DNA of 64,000 nucleotides from Candidatus Protistibacter heckmannii (lineage in GTDB: Bacteria; Pseudomonadota; Gammaproteobacteria; Burkholderiales; Burkholderiaceae): contig JALBVF010000002.1 of assembly GCA_025050535.1 (NCBI GenBank), positions 86,001-150,000 of the forward strand. Direction: 5' to 3'. Both the position numbers and the translations under genes were made by a program. Positions 50,641-60,980 of this stretch are shown piece by piece; positions within the stretch are counted from its first letter, which is position 1, and the number at the start of each line of letters is the position of its first letter. The notes beneath the pieces were generated by a model. The model saw only the letters and a list, made by a program, of their open reading frames with translations. It was not told the origin of the DNA and did no database searches.

Positions 50641-50775
50641 TCCAGTCTTAGTTGGGCGATGTGACGGGGAGCATATTGTCACAGTGTTGGGCCGCGGGTG
50701 GCTTTTTCAAGCCGGTGGACACGGAGGGGATGTGGCGCATGAAGTGGCGAGTGGGGCGGCCCGCCCGGGCGTGGC

Positions 50776-51651
50776 TTACTCGGGCGCGGTCATGCCGTCC
50801 GGCACCTTGTAGCGGTGATAGCCCCAGAGGTATTGCGTGGGCGCCAGCACGACCATCTTTTCCACTTCGGCATTGATCACGGCGGCGGCTTCCTCGGGGC
50901 TGTCGGGCAGGGCTTGCGCCAGGGCGTGGAAATGCGCCCGGTAGCCGTTGGGCAGGCGCTCGAGGAAGGCCACGGCCAGCGGTGCGCCGGTGAGCTTTTG
51001 CAGGCGGTGCACGAGGGTCATGGTGTAGGCCTTGCGGCCGAAGAAGGGCGCCCAGGCGCCTTCGCCAGGCGCGGGCACCTGGTCGGGCAGGATGCCGGCC
51101 ACTTCGCCACGCTTGAGCGCCTTGAGGATGGTGCGGATGCCGCGCACGTCGGCCGGCGCGGGCGTGAGATTGGGGCGCGTGCGCATGCGCTCGATCCAGC
51201 CGTGCAGCGCGGGATTGTGCGGTTGCCGGTAGAGCGCGGTGAGCGGCCAGTTCTCGGCCACGGCCAGGGCCAGAAACTCGAAGCAGCCCAGGTGCGGGGT
51301 GATGATGATCATACCCTTGCCCTGCGCGAGCAGCGCGTCGCCCTGCGCCTTGTGGGGGCGCATCAGGCCGGGGAAGGGCTTGAGTGGATCGCGGCGCGAC
51401 CAGCCGTAGGGCATCTCGGCGCTCATGCGCCCGGCCGAGCGCGCAGCCTCGTCGAACATCGCTTCGTCGGCCTGCGGATAGGCGCGCAGCAGGTTTTCGC
51501 GCAGCCGCCGGCTGTAGCGGCCCGGGCGGCGCGCAGCCGCCAGACCGGCGGCCGCGCCCACGGCCTGCATCCAGGACAGGGGCAGGCGCGCCAACAGCCA
51601 GAAAACGCCGGTGAGGACGGCGGGCAACAGGAAGGAGGACAGACGGGACAT
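50776..51651 (-). CDS. Lipid A biosynthesis late acyltransferase (LpxL/HtrB family)
   Basis: 291-residue inner-membrane acyltransferase adding a secondary acyl chain to lipid A. N-terminal hydrophobic anchor (SSFLLPAVLTGVFWLLARLP), catalytic site GMIIITPHLGCFEFLALAVA (HxxxxE), RGIRTILKALKRGEVAGILP, DQVPAPGEGAWAPFFGRKAY, and the end LWGYHRYKVPDG. ATG 51651 (MSRLSSFLL) is preferred over the upstream ATG 51702 because homology begins there. With its tandem paralogue broken, the lipid A of this bacterium may carry one secondary acyl chain fewer. Confidence 0.9.
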   Translation of the reverse strand: MSRLSSFLLPAVLTGVFWLLARLPLSWMQAVGAAAGLAAARRPGRYSRRLRENLLRAYPQADEAMFDEAARSAGRMSAEMPYGWSRRDPLKPFPGLMRPHKAQGDALLAQGKGMIIITPHLGCFEFLALAVAENWPLTALYRQPHNPALHGWIERMRTRPNLTPAPADVRGIRTILKALKRGEVAGILPDQVPAPGEGAWAPFFGRKAYTMTLVHRLQKLTGAPLAVAFLERLPNGYRAHFHALAQALPDSPEEAAAVINAEVEKMVVLAPTQYLWGYHRYKVPDGMTAPE

Positions 51652-51749
51652 GCGGGAGAACGGGCGGAGGTGCGTTTGGCCGCCGCCGCATACCGGCGGC
51701 AATATGCCGCTAATGATAACGCGTCAGATACGCGCAAATAGACACGCCA

Positions 51750-52014
51750 TTTATCCGGCACTTAAACATTGAACTTATTGAGTGATATAGAGTCTGCTGT
51801 TGCAGGGACAAAATCGACTCGAGAGCGCTGCCGGTAGCCGCCCTGAACGAACGGCGCCGACGTGCGGTGAAAATGCGGCTGGATGGCGTGAGCCTGAAGG
51901 ACGCGGCGGCGCAATGCGAGATGTCGCGCACGACGGTCATTGCAGCGGTTAAGGCGTATCACGCGGGCGGGTGGAAGGACCTCGACGTAGAGCGCTCCGG
52001 GCGCCCGCAGGGTA
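51750..52014 (+). mobile_element. Second IS630-type element, copy E, left end only
   Basis: Starts with TTTATCCGGCACTTAAACAT, which matches the end of the element at 56543-57657 read from its right side. It covers the first about 265 bases, including transposase codons VAALNERRRRAVKMRLDGVS, LKDAAAQCEMSRTTVIAAVK and AYHAGGWKDLDVERSGRPQG. Homology ends at AGGGTA (about 52014), where fimbrial-type sequence takes over. The rest of the element and its other end are deleted. It lies between lpxL and metK. Confidence 0.8.
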
Positions 52015-52296
52015 TCTGCGCTTCGGTGGCGTTCCTGACACCAGCGCCGGCAGCATCGGCACCGAGAAGCTGGCCCTGACGCCGGACAGCACCGCCAGGG
52101 GCGTGGCCGTCCAGATCAACGAGCTGGCCACCCAGACCGCCGCGCTGACCATCATCAGCGGCGAAACCGCGCACGTGACCGTGGCCGGCGACGTGCACCA
52201 CCTCGATCCCCCCTGCTGGCGCGCTACATCCGCACCGGCGCGATCACCCCCGCCACCGCCAACGCGTCCCTGCCCATGGACATCATCACCGAGTAA
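52015..52296 (+). pseudogene. Fimbrial-type subunit remnant, C-terminal part
   Basis: Open sequence reads LRFGGVPDTSAGSIGTEKLA and LTPDSTARGVAVQINELATQ, then (after one missing base in a C-run near 52213) LLARYIRTGAITPATANASL and PMDIITE with TAA at 52294-52296. The GVAVQI strand and the closing RYIRTGAITPATANA pattern resemble the C-terminal half of chaperone-usher fimbrial subunits. The N-terminus was lost together with part of the adjacent IS. The assignment rests on pattern memory only; treat as tentative. Confidence 0.4.
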
Positions 52297-52335
52297 GTCC
52301 AGACCCCATACCAACCAGTAGCTCCAACAGTATTC

Positions 52336-52360
52336 AGCCCGGCATTGCCGGGCTTTTTTT
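52336..52360 (+). terminator. Rho-independent terminator
   Basis: AGCCCGGC (52336-52343) and GCCGGGCT (52347-52354) pair around ATT and are followed by seven T. It ended the lost fimbrial-type gene and now insulates metK from upstream transcription. Confidence 0.88.
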
Positions 52361-52389
52361 GCTTATTTTTTTGCTTTTGAAATTTAGGT

Positions 52390-52518
52390 TAAAATTCCGG
52401 TCGCCGAGTTAATGACAACTTGCAGGGCGTTCTTCCGGGCAACCGGGAGACAAATACCGCTAAAGCGTCGCCACAGTCTCTCAAAGGGCGCGCTGAACGG
52501 CTCTATTTGGAGAATAGT
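52390..52518 (+). promoter_or_regulatory. metK leader, possibly structured
   Basis: About 130 bases between the upstream terminator and the metK GTG. CGCC at 52402 and GGCG about 20 bases later can pair, a CCGGGCAACCGG tetraloop hairpin follows, then the segment AAATACCGCTAAAGCG. The order of elements faintly recalls SAM-II-type riboswitches (TTGCA-GCG then AAAT-GCTAAA), but the expected pseudoknot pairing is not convincing. Function is unproven. Confidence 0.3.
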
Positions 52519-53685
52519 GTGGCAAACGATTATTTCTTTACTTCGGAATCCGTCTCCGAAGGCCATCCCGATAAGGTCGCCGACCAGATTTCCGATGGCA
52601 TCCTCGACGCCATCCTGGCGCAGGACCCGCTCTCCCGCGTCGCCGCTGAAACCTTTTGCAACACGGGCCTGGTCGTCCTGGCCGGTGAAATCACCACTCG
52701 CGCCAATGTCGACTACATCCAGGTCGCGCGCGACACGATCCGCCGCATTGGCTACGACAACACCGAATACGGCATCGACTACAAGGGCTGCGCGGTGATG
52801 GTCGCCTACGACAAGCAGAGCCCGGACATCGCCCAGGGCGTGGACAAGGCGCACGACAACAACCTCGACCAGGGCGCCGGAGACCAGGGCCTGATGTTCG
52901 GCTACGCCTGCGACGAGACTCCGCAGCTCATGCCGCTGCCGATCCACCTCTCGCACCGCCTGGTCGAGCGTCAGGCCGATCTGCGCCGCGACGGCCGCCT
53001 CGCTTGGCTGCGCCCCGACGCCAAGTCGCAGGTCACGATCCGCTACGTGGACGGCAAGCCGCACAGCATCGACACCGTGGTGCTCTCCACCCAGCACGCG
53101 CCGGACATCAGCCTGGAAGCGCTGCGCGAGGCAGTGATCGAAGAGGTCATCAAGCCGGTGCTGCCCAAGGAGCTGGTCAAAGGCGAGATCAAGTATCTGG
53201 TGAATCCGACCGGCCGCTTCGTCATCGGCGGCCCGCAGGGCGACTGCGGCCTGACCGGCCGCAAGATCATCGTCGACACCTACGGCGGCGCTGCGCCGCA
53301 CGGCGGCGGTGCGTTCTCGGGCAAGGATCCCTCCAAGGTGGACCGTTCTGCCGCCTACGCCGGCCGCTACGTGGCGAAGAACATCGTCGCCGCGGGCTTG
53401 GCGAGCAAGGCGCTGATCCAGGTGTCCTACGCCATCGGCGTGGCGCGCCCGACCTCGGTGATGGCCTCGACCTTCGGCACTGGCAAGATCTCCGACGAGA
53501 AAATCGCCGAGCTAGTCCAGAAGCATTTCGACCTGCGCCCGAAGGGCATCGTGAAGCTGCTCGACCTGCTGCACCCGATCTACCAGAAGACCGCCGCCTA
53601 CGGCCACTTCGGCCGCGAAGAGCCGGAATTCACCTGGGAGCAGACCGACAAGGCCGCCGCGCTGCGCGCCGACGCCGGACTGTAA
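52519..53685 (+). CDS. metK: S-adenosylmethionine synthase
   Basis: 388-residue enzyme making SAM from methionine and ATP. The start is GTG 52519 with GGAGA six bases upstream. Signatures: [20 protein letters not shown] (ATP-binding His), [40 protein letters not shown] and [20 protein letters not shown]. The length matches. The frame is open upstream to 52420 but lacks homology. It heads a SAM-cycle cluster with ahcY and metF. Confidence 0.97.
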   Translation: MANDYFFTSESVSEGHPDKVADQISDGILDAILAQDPLSRVAAETFCNTGLVVLAGEITTRANVDYIQVARDTIRRIGYDNTEYGIDYKGCAVMVAYDKQSPDIAQGVDKAHDNNLDQGAGDQGLMFGYACDETPQLMPLPIHLSHRLVERQADLRRDGRLAWLRPDAKSQVTIRYVDGKPHSIDTVVLSTQHAPDISLEALREAVIEEVIKPVLPKELVKGEIKYLVNPTGRFVIGGPQGDCGLTGRKIIVDTYGGAAPHGGGAFSGKDPSKVDRSAAYAGRYVAKNIVAAGLASKALIQVSYAIGVARPTSVMASTFGTGKISDEKIAELVQKHFDLRPKGIVKLLDLLHPIYQKTAAYGHFGREEPEFTWEQTDKAAALRADAGL

Positions 53686-53697
53686 TTCCCTCGCGGG

Positions 53698-53719
53698 CCG
53701 TCTGGACTTGTCCGGACGG
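53698..53719 (+). terminator. Hairpin after metK
   Basis: CCGTCTGGAC and GTCCGGACGG form a tight stem 13 bases after the metK stop. No T-run follows, so it may stabilise or pause rather than terminate. Confidence 0.4.
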
Positions 53720-53850
53720 TCACGCTTTCCATGTGGGATTCACCAGCCGCGAGGTTTTTCGTGGCCTGGCGGCGCGCCCGGGGCCTTTGCGGACGCGCCG
53801 TCCGGGCAAGTGTCCGCGCCCGCTCTCTGGCCGGCTTCCGCACCGCCGCT

Positions 53851-53878
53851 TTGCAGCCGGCAGGCGCCGGTTTACAAT
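53851..53878 (+). promoter_or_regulatory. Sigma70-type promoter for ahcY
   Basis: TTGCAG (53851-53856) and TACAAT (53873-53878) are 16 bases apart. The expected start of transcription is near 53885, immediately before the SAH riboswitch. Confidence 0.65.
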
Positions 53879-53885
53879 GCGTCCC

Positions 53886-53967
53886 GTTCCGAGGAGCGCT
53901 GCGACGGTTGTTTGACATTTCGAACCCCGCCAGGCTCGGCAACCCCTGTTTCAACCGCGCTCGCTAA
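53886..53967 (+). promoter_or_regulatory. S-adenosylhomocysteine (SAH) riboswitch
   Basis: The conserved core is present: CCGAGGAGCGCTGCGACGG from 53889 and GCCAGGCTCGG ending 53939, closing with AACCGCGCTCGCTA. CCGAG (53889-53893) pairs with CTCGG (53935-53939). GAGCGC (53894-53899) pairs with GCGCTC (53957-53962) to form the pseudoknot stem. SAH riboswitches turn on ahcY when SAH builds up, which fits the gene 80 bases downstream. A competing hairpin starts at 53960. Confidence 0.88.
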
Positions 53968-54045
53968 TTCGTGGCATGGACACGAGAGCGAGGCTGACCC
54001 ATCCCCTCCCGCCGTGTTCATGCCGCCACCTATTGCGGAGTCCTT

Positions 54046-55464
<1,419 letters not shown>

Positions 55465-55480
55465 TCCGCGCGCTCCGTTC

Positions 55481-56335
55481 ATGGCGACCGACAACAGCAG
55501 CCCGGCTGCCGGCGTCGGCGCGACCGTCAGCTTCGAGTTATTCCCGCCCAAGACGCCCGAGGGCAAGGAGAAACTCGCTGGCGTGTGCGCCGAGCTGGCC
55601 AAGGCCGGCCCGGAGTTCTTCTCCGTCACCTTCGGAGCCGGCGGCTCCACGCAGGAAGGCACCCTGCAGACCGTGCTCGACATCCGGAGTATGGGCCAGC
55701 AGGCCGCGCCGCATCTGTCCTGCGTGGGCGCCAGCCGCGACGGCATTCGCGCGCTGATCGCGCAGTACCGCGCCCACGGCATCCGCCGCATCGTCACGCT
55801 GCGCGGCGACCTGCCTTCGGGCATGGGCCAGTACGGCGAATTCAGCCATGCGCGCCAGCTCATAGAATTCATCCGCGCCGAGACCGGTGATTGGTTCCAT
55901 ATCGAGGTGGCGGCCTACCCCGAGGTGCATCCCCAGGCGCGTTCTCCGCAGGACGATCTGAAACATTTTGCGGAAAAGGTCAAAGTGGGCGCGGATTCGG
56001 CGATCACGCAGTATTTTTTCAATGCCGACGCGTATTTCCGTTTTGTCGACGAGGCACGCAAGCTGGGCGTGGATGCGCCGATCGTGCCGGGCATCATGCC
56101 CATCACCAACAGCACGCAATTGCTGCGCTTCTCCGACGCCTGCGGCGCGGAAGTGCCGCGCTGGATCCGCATGCGCCTGCAAAGCCTTGGCGATGATGCC
56201 AACGCCATCAAGGCCTTCGGCCTGGATGTCGTGGCCGACCTGTGCCGCCGTCTGCTCGACGGGGGTGCGCCAGGCGTGCATTTCTACACCTTGAACCAGT
56301 CTGTCGCGACGCTCTCGCTGTTGAAGCGCATCTAG
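55481..56335 (+). CDS. metF: 5,10-methylenetetrahydrofolate reductase
   Basis: 284-residue flavoenzyme providing 5-methyl-THF for methionine synthase. Motifs: VSFELFPPKTPEGKEKLAGV, FFSVTFGAGGSTQEGTLQTV, ALRGDLPSG-type loop (seen as VTLRGDLPSGMGQYGEFSHA), ITQYFFNADAYFRFVDEARK and GVHFYTLNQSVATLSLLKRI. It is cotranscribed with ahcY, so homocysteine release and remethylation are supplied together. Frame intact, normal length. Confidence 0.95.
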   Translation: MATDNSSPAAGVGATVSFELFPPKTPEGKEKLAGVCAELAKAGPEFFSVTFGAGGSTQEGTLQTVLDIRSMGQQAAPHLSCVGASRDGIRALIAQYRAHGIRRIVTLRGDLPSGMGQYGEFSHARQLIEFIRAETGDWFHIEVAAYPEVHPQARSPQDDLKHFAEKVKVGADSAITQYFFNADAYFRFVDEARKLGVDAPIVPGIMPITNSTQLLRFSDACGAEVPRWIRMRLQSLGDDANAIKAFGLDVVADLCRRLLDGGAPGVHFYTLNQSVATLSLLKRI

Positions 56336-56340
56336 TGAAA

Positions 56341-56362
56341 GCCGGGCGCTCCCGCGCCCGGC
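56341..56362 (+). terminator. GC-rich hairpin after metF
   Basis: GCCGGGCGC (56341-56349) pairs perfectly with GCGCCCGGC (56354-56362) five bases after the metF stop. The T-run is only two bases, so termination strength is uncertain. From here to the IS at 56543 I see no gene. Confidence 0.55.
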
Positions 56363-56542
56363 TTGCGTCCGGTTTCTTCAGATCGGACATGTAGCCGTTC
56401 CAGGGAAGCTGTCGCGCATTTCCAACGACGGCCGCGGGTGGCGCCGAAAAATCCCGTCTTCCGCCGTCAGGCATTTCATCGGCGCTCCGTCGTATTCCTT
56501 GATTTCCGTCGCCCTCATCCATCGTCATCACAGCCTTACTTA

Positions 56543-57657
56543 TTAATCCGGCATTGAAGCAATGAACTCAAGCAGCATACCGAACCGGCGCATGTTCGAA
56601 GTAGCTCTTGACGCGCTCGGGCTGTCGCTAAACGCTGAGCAGATGCTGGCGCGAGGCCTTAACCAGTTGCAGCTTCGAGCGAGCTGGAGCGAGTTTGGTG
56701 ACGACCTGCTTCAGGTCGGCATTGGCCATTTCATTGGGGTTCAGTTCGGGCCTGTAGCTGTGCAAGTAGAAGACTTCGATCTCGTGCTTGTGCTCGGCCA
56801 GCCAGGCCTTCACAGGCTTGCTGTGGTGCACGCGCAGGTTGTCCAGGATCAGGTAGATCTTTCGGCCGGCATCCTTGACCAGCCGGCGCAGGAAGTCGAT
56901 CAGAATGTCGGCGCTCAATGCTCCGTCGAAGGCCTGCCAGCGCATCTGGCCCTTGTTGGTGACGGTGGGAGATCACCGACAAGCCGTGGCGCTTGTTGTT
57001 CACGCGAATCACGGGCGTCTGGCCCTGCGGGGCATAGCTGCGCCCGCGCACGTCGTCGCGGCGCACGCCGGTCTCGTCGCCCCAGTGAATTTCGGCCCCC
57101 TCAGCCTTGGCGCAGGCGGCGATCACCGGGTAGTCCTCGTCGAGCCACTTTTTCACCGCCGCCGGCGACTGCTCGTAGGCCTTCTTCATGGGCTTTTTCG
57201 GCGTGAAGCCCCAACGCTCCAGATACAGGCCCATCGTGCGAACGGCCAGCTTGATGCCTTATCGGTTAAGGATCAACTCGGCCACTGCCTGGCGGCTCCA
57301 CAGCGCATAGATCATCTTCAACTGGTCGGGCGTGCGGTCGCGGATCAGCTGCTGAACCTCGCGTTCCTGCTCCGCCGTCAGCGTTCTGCCCGTACCCTGC
57401 GGGCGCCCGGGGCGCTCTACGTCGAGGGCCTTCCACCCGCCCGCGCGATACGCCTTCACCGCAGCAATGACCGTCTGCACGACATCTCGCATTGCGCCGC
57501 TGCGTCCTTCAGGCTCACGCCATCCAGCCGCATCTTCACCGCACGTCGGCGCCGTTCGTTCAGGGCAGCTACCGGCAGCGTTCTCGAGTCGATTTTGTCC
57601 CTGCAACATGCAGACTCTATATCACTCAATAAGTTCAATGTTTAAGTACCGGATCAA
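56543..57657 (-). mobile_element. Second IS630-type element, copy F, full length (1115 bp)
   Basis: Left end TTAATCCGGCATTGAAGCAA at 56543 and right end (other strand) TTGATCCGGTACTTAAACAT from 57657 form imperfect inverted repeats, TTRATCCGG. TA flanks both sides (56541-56542 and 57658-57659). The ends resemble those of the first element, but the transposases differ. The right-hand TA overlaps the A of the porin ATG at 57659, so the element landed at that start codon. Confidence 0.9.
56628..57638 (-). pseudogene. IS630-type transposase, several lesions
   Basis: Starts MNLLSDIESACCRDKIDSRT and reads VAALNERRRRAVKMRLDGVS, then a frameshift near 57480, TVIAAVKAYRAGGWKALDVE, a TAA near 57259 (after AELILNR), the core EIHWGDETGVRRDDVRGRSY, another frameshift near 56960, and finally KIYLILDNLRVHHSKPVKAW and RPELNPNEMANADLKQVV. 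The DDE residues are all visible but the gene is broken at least three times. Confidence 0.88.
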
Positions 57658-57658
57658 T

Positions 57659-58814
57659 ATGAAATACAAAACCCTAGCCGTTCTGATTGCCGCGGCCGCA
57701 TCCAGCGGCGCCTACGTGAAAACTTCGGTCACGCTGTACAGTGTGGCGGACATCGGCGTGGAATTTCTCAATCAGGCGGGCGCCCTCGGCCAGAACGCAG
57801 GCGGCACGCATTCTGCGCATGCAGTCCGGCAATCTGTCGGGTTCGCGCTTCGGCCCGCGCGGCTCCGAAGACCTCGGCGGTGGCATGAAGGCCATCTTCA
57901 CGCTCGAGTCGGGCTTCAATCTGGGCAGTGGCGCGAGCGAGCAGGGCGGCCGCCTCTTCGGCAGACGGGCCTTCGTCGGCGTCGACAGCCGCAGCGGCGC
58001 GCTGACCCTGGGCCGCCAGTACAACCTGCTTTTCGACAACATGCTGGAGCTCGATCCGATGTCGGCGGCCCAGTACTCGGCCGTGGTCCATGACCAGGCC
58101 TTCGTCGGCCGCGCGGACAAATCGATCAAGTACAGCGGCAATTTCTCGGGCGTGAAGGTCGGCGCGCTGTACAGCTTCGGCCGCGACACGCTGGATCCGA
58201 GCCTGGCCGGCGAGGACCCGGTCGACCGCAGCCGCGGTGCTGAATTGGGTCTGTCCATCGGCTATCAGTCCGGCCCGATGAACTTCGAGGTGGTCTACGA
58301 CGAGGTCAAGTCGATCAGCGCCCGGGAGTTCGGCACCTTCGCCAGCGCATTTCAAGCGGTGCCAAACAACCTCAGCCAGCTCTACAACCTCAGCGGCAAC
58401 GAGAAAGCGCGCCGCATCGCCGCCGCGGGCAGCTACGCCTTCGGCAACGTCAAGGTTTTCGCCGGCTACCGCTATCTCAACACCAACGCGCCGACCCGCG
58501 TGGACGGCGCCGGCGCCGAAAAATTCCACTCCGACCTGTACTGGCTCGGCGCGACTTGGCAGGCCACGCCGGCCATGGGCCTGATCGCCGCGGCCTACCA
58601 CAGCAACAACAAGAGGAACCCGTCGGTGACCAGCTATGTACTGGGCGTGGACTACAAGATGTCCAAGCGCACCGATCTGTACACGAACCTCAGCTACGCT
58701 GACAACCGCGCCAAGAGCGGCATCGAGTCGGCGCAGAGCGTAGACGCGGGTCGCACCACGCCCGCGGGCAAGGATCAGTTCGGCGCGCAGGTCGGCATCC
58801 GTCACTGGTTCTGA
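57659..58814 (+). pseudogene. Outer-membrane porin (Gram-negative trimeric type) pseudogene
   Basis: ATG 57659 opens MKYKTLAVLIAAAASSGAYV and SVTLYSVADIGVEFLNQAGA, a porin signal peptide and first strand. The frame shifts near 57800 and continues RMQSGNLSGSRFGPRGSEDL, GGGMKAIFTLESGFNLGSGA and so on, to the terminal strand AQVGIRHWF ending in Phe, as outer-membrane porins do. The length otherwise matches the Burkholderiales porin family (about 380). The adjacent IS ends one base before the ATG, so the promoter and ribosome site are gone as well. Doubly dead unless an alternative start exists. Confidence 0.88.
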
Positions 58815-58848
58815 CGCGCAGGCAGTCCGGCGTGGACCGGACGCCAAC

Positions 58849-58878
58849 AAAAAAGCACCGCCACGGCGGTGCTTTTTT
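58849..58878. terminator. Bidirectional Rho-independent terminator
   Basis: AGCACCGC and GCGGTGCT pair around a CACG loop, flanked by an A-run on the left and TTTTTT on the right. It serves both the porin and the convergent Do-type protease gene. Confidence 0.9.
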
Positions 58879-58904
58879 CATTCCGGCGCCTAGAAGCAGC
58901 GTAC

Positions 58905-60080
58905 TCAGTCCTGCACGTCCTGCAGCTTGGGCTTTGGCCGTTTTCCGGCTATCACCTTGAGGTTGAGCTGCGTCTTCTTGCGCACGACGCCGATGGTCGA
59001 TTCGCTGCCCGGCTTGAGCTGCGAGATGGCGTTGAGCAGGGCGGTGGTGTCGGCGACGGGCTTGCCGTCCACAGACACGAGGATGTCGCCGGGCTTCATG
59101 CCCGCCTTGTCGGCGGGGCCGTTGCGCATGACCGCGGTGATCAGCACGCCGCTGCGCTCGCCCAGGCTGAAGGAATCGGCCAGCTCGGGCGTGATGTCCT
59201 GCGGCCCCACGCCGATCCAGCCACGCGTCACTGAGCCCGTGGCGATGATCTCTTCCATCACCTGCTTGACGGTGGACACCGGAATCGCGAAGCCGATGCC
59301 CAGCGAGCCGCCCGAGCGCGAGAAGATGGCGGTGTTGATGCCCAGCAGTTGCCCGTGGGTGTCGACCAGGGCGCCGCCGGAGTTGCCGGGGTTGATCGCC
59401 GCGTCGGTCTGGATGAAGTTCTCGAAGGTGTTGATGCCGAGATGGCTGCGGCCCAGCGCCGAGACGATGCCCAGCGTCACCGTCTGGCCAACGCCGAAGG
59501 GGTTTCCGATGGCCAGCACCACGTCGCCCACGCTCACCTGCTCAATATAGCCGAGCGTGATCGCGGGCAGATTCTCGATGCCGATCTTGATGACAGCCAG
59601 GTCGCTCTCGGGATCGCTGCCCACCACCTTGGCCGCCGCCTTGCGGCCGTCCGCCAGCGCGACCTCGATCTCGTCGCCGCCTTCGACCACGTGGTGATTG
59701 GTTAGAATGTAACCCTGCGGGCTGACAATCACGCCCGAGCCCAGGCTGGACGAGGGCTCCTGCTGTTCAGGCAGGCGGTCGCCGAAGAAGAAGCGGAACC
59801 ACGGATCGGACACCTGCGGGCTGCTTTTGCGCGGCGCCGACTTGCTCGAGAAGATGTTGACCACCGCGGGCATGGCGCGCTGCGCGGCCAGGCTGTAGGA
59901 ATCGGGAGCCGCGCCGCGGTCGGCGCTGACCGGGCCCTCGCGCATGCTGACCGAGGGCGCCCCGGCCACGAGCATGTTTCTGCCCTGCTGGAGCCAGTCG
60001 GGCTTGAGGGCGGCAAAGACAAACCAGATCGCCAGTAGGACCGTGACAGCCTGAGAGAAAAGGGGCCAGAAGCGGTGCAT
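58905..60080 (-). CDS. Do-family serine endoprotease (DegS/DegQ/MucD-like), membrane anchored
   Basis: 391-residue envelope-stress protease. One N-terminal transmembrane helix (about residues 7-26) anchors it. The trypsin-like domain carries His130 (TNHHVVEGG), Asp160 (DPESDLAVIKI) and Ser234 (NPGNSGGALVD). One PDZ domain follows (GVLITAVMRNGPADKAGMKP, GDILVSVDGKPV). A single PDZ plus an anchor is the DegS-like layout. The frame is intact. It is divergent from the Nif3-like gene with 43 bases between starts. Confidence 0.92.
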   Translation of the reverse strand: MHRFWPLFSQAVTVLLAIWFVFAALKPDWLQQGRNMLVAGAPSVSMREGPVSADRGAAPDSYSLAAQRAMPAVVNIFSSKSAPRKSSPQVSDPWFRFFFGDRLPEQQEPSSSLGSGVIVSPQGYILTNHHVVEGGDEIEVALADGRKAAAKVVGSDPESDLAVIKIGIENLPAITLGYIEQVSVGDVVLAIGNPFGVGQTVTLGIVSALGRSHLGINTFENFIQTDAAINPGNSGGALVDTHGQLLGINTAIFSRSGGSLGIGFAIPVSTVKQVMEEIIATGSVTRGWIGVGPQDITPELADSFSLGERSGVLITAVMRNGPADKAGMKPGDILVSVDGKPVADTTALLNAISQLKPGSESTIGVVRKKTQLNLKVIAGKRPKPKLQDVQD

Positions 60081-60123
60081 GAATCCGGGCAGACTCGGTG
60101 TGTTGGAGGTTTAAATAGAGAAT

Positions 60124-60891
60124 ATGCAGAGCAAACAGCTCGAATTGTACTTGAACGACCTCCTGGATGTGGGGCGCTTTCAAGACTATTGCCCCAACGG
60201 ACTGCAGGTGCAGGGCAAGCCAGAGATACTCCGCATCGTCACCGGCGTGACCGCCTCCCTAGCCTTGCTGGACGAAGCGGCTGCCTGGGGCGCGGACGCC
60301 GTGCTGGTCCATCACGGCTACTTCTGGCGCGGTGAGGATCCGCGCGTGATCGGGCAAAAGCATGCCCGGCTGCGCCGGCTGCTCGTCGCCGACATCAACC
60401 TTTTCAGCTTTCACCTGCCGCTGGACGCGCATCCCGAGCTGGGCAACAACGCGCAGCTGGGCGAAGTCCTTGGCCTGGGCCCGGCGGCCGGCTTCCAGCA
60501 TTTCGGCAAGGACAATCTGGCCTGCTACCTCGATCTGCCCGAGGCCGGGGAGGGCGCGCTGACCCTGCAAGCCCTGGCAGCACGGCTCGAGGAGCGCCTG
60601 GAGCGCGCGCCCACCGTCGTCGGCGACCCGGCGCGGCCGCTGCGCCGCCTGGCCTGGTGCACGGGCGCGGCGCAAGGCTGGCTCGACGAGGCCGTGGCCC
60701 TGGGGGCCGACGCCTATCTGAGCGGCGAAATCTCTGAACCCACTACCCATCTGGCCCGGGAGGCCGGCGTGGCCTATATCGCCGCCGGGCATCACACCAC
60801 CGAACGCTACGGGATTTCCGCCCTGGGCCGTCATCTGGCAGTCAAATTCGGGCTGGAACACCGGTTTATCGATATTCCCAACCCCGCCTGA
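60124..60891 (+). CDS. Nif3-like dinuclear metal center protein
   Basis: 255-residue member of the Nif3/YbgI family, hexamers with a two-metal site and a proposed GTP cyclohydrolase I-related or hydrolytic role. Metal ligands are visible in [20 protein letters not shown] (HH), [20 protein letters not shown] (H, D) and [20 protein letters not shown] (H, E). The N-terminal [14 protein letters not shown] is the family signature. Biological function is not settled for the family. It is divergent from the Do-type protease. Confidence 0.93.
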   Translation: MQSKQLELYLNDLLDVGRFQDYCPNGLQVQGKPEILRIVTGVTASLALLDEAAAWGADAVLVHHGYFWRGEDPRVIGQKHARLRRLLVADINLFSFHLPLDAHPELGNNAQLGEVLGLGPAAGFQHFGKDNLACYLDLPEAGEGALTLQALAARLEERLERAPTVVGDPARPLRRLAWCTGAAQGWLDEAVALGADAYLSGEISEPTTHLAREAGVAYIAAGHHTTERYGISALGRHLAVKFGLEHRFIDIPNPA

Positions 60892-60980
60892 ACGCAGCCC
60901 GCCCCCCTCCGGAGCCGCCCGAGGCACGGAAATCCTTGGGAAAATTGGAAAAACCGCGCTTTACCCATTTTTTGCCATTA

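Noticed and set aside
52402-52480. Firm call of a SAM-II riboswitch before metK
   Set aside because: Short conserved strings are suggestive, but the pseudoknot helix cannot be drawn; kept only as a low-confidence leader feature.
56366-56542. Minus-strand open frame starting MMTMDEGDGNQGIRRSADEM
   Set aside because: No recognisable domain, no ribosome site, and it runs into the antisense of metF; probably non-coding or an unidentifiable remnant.
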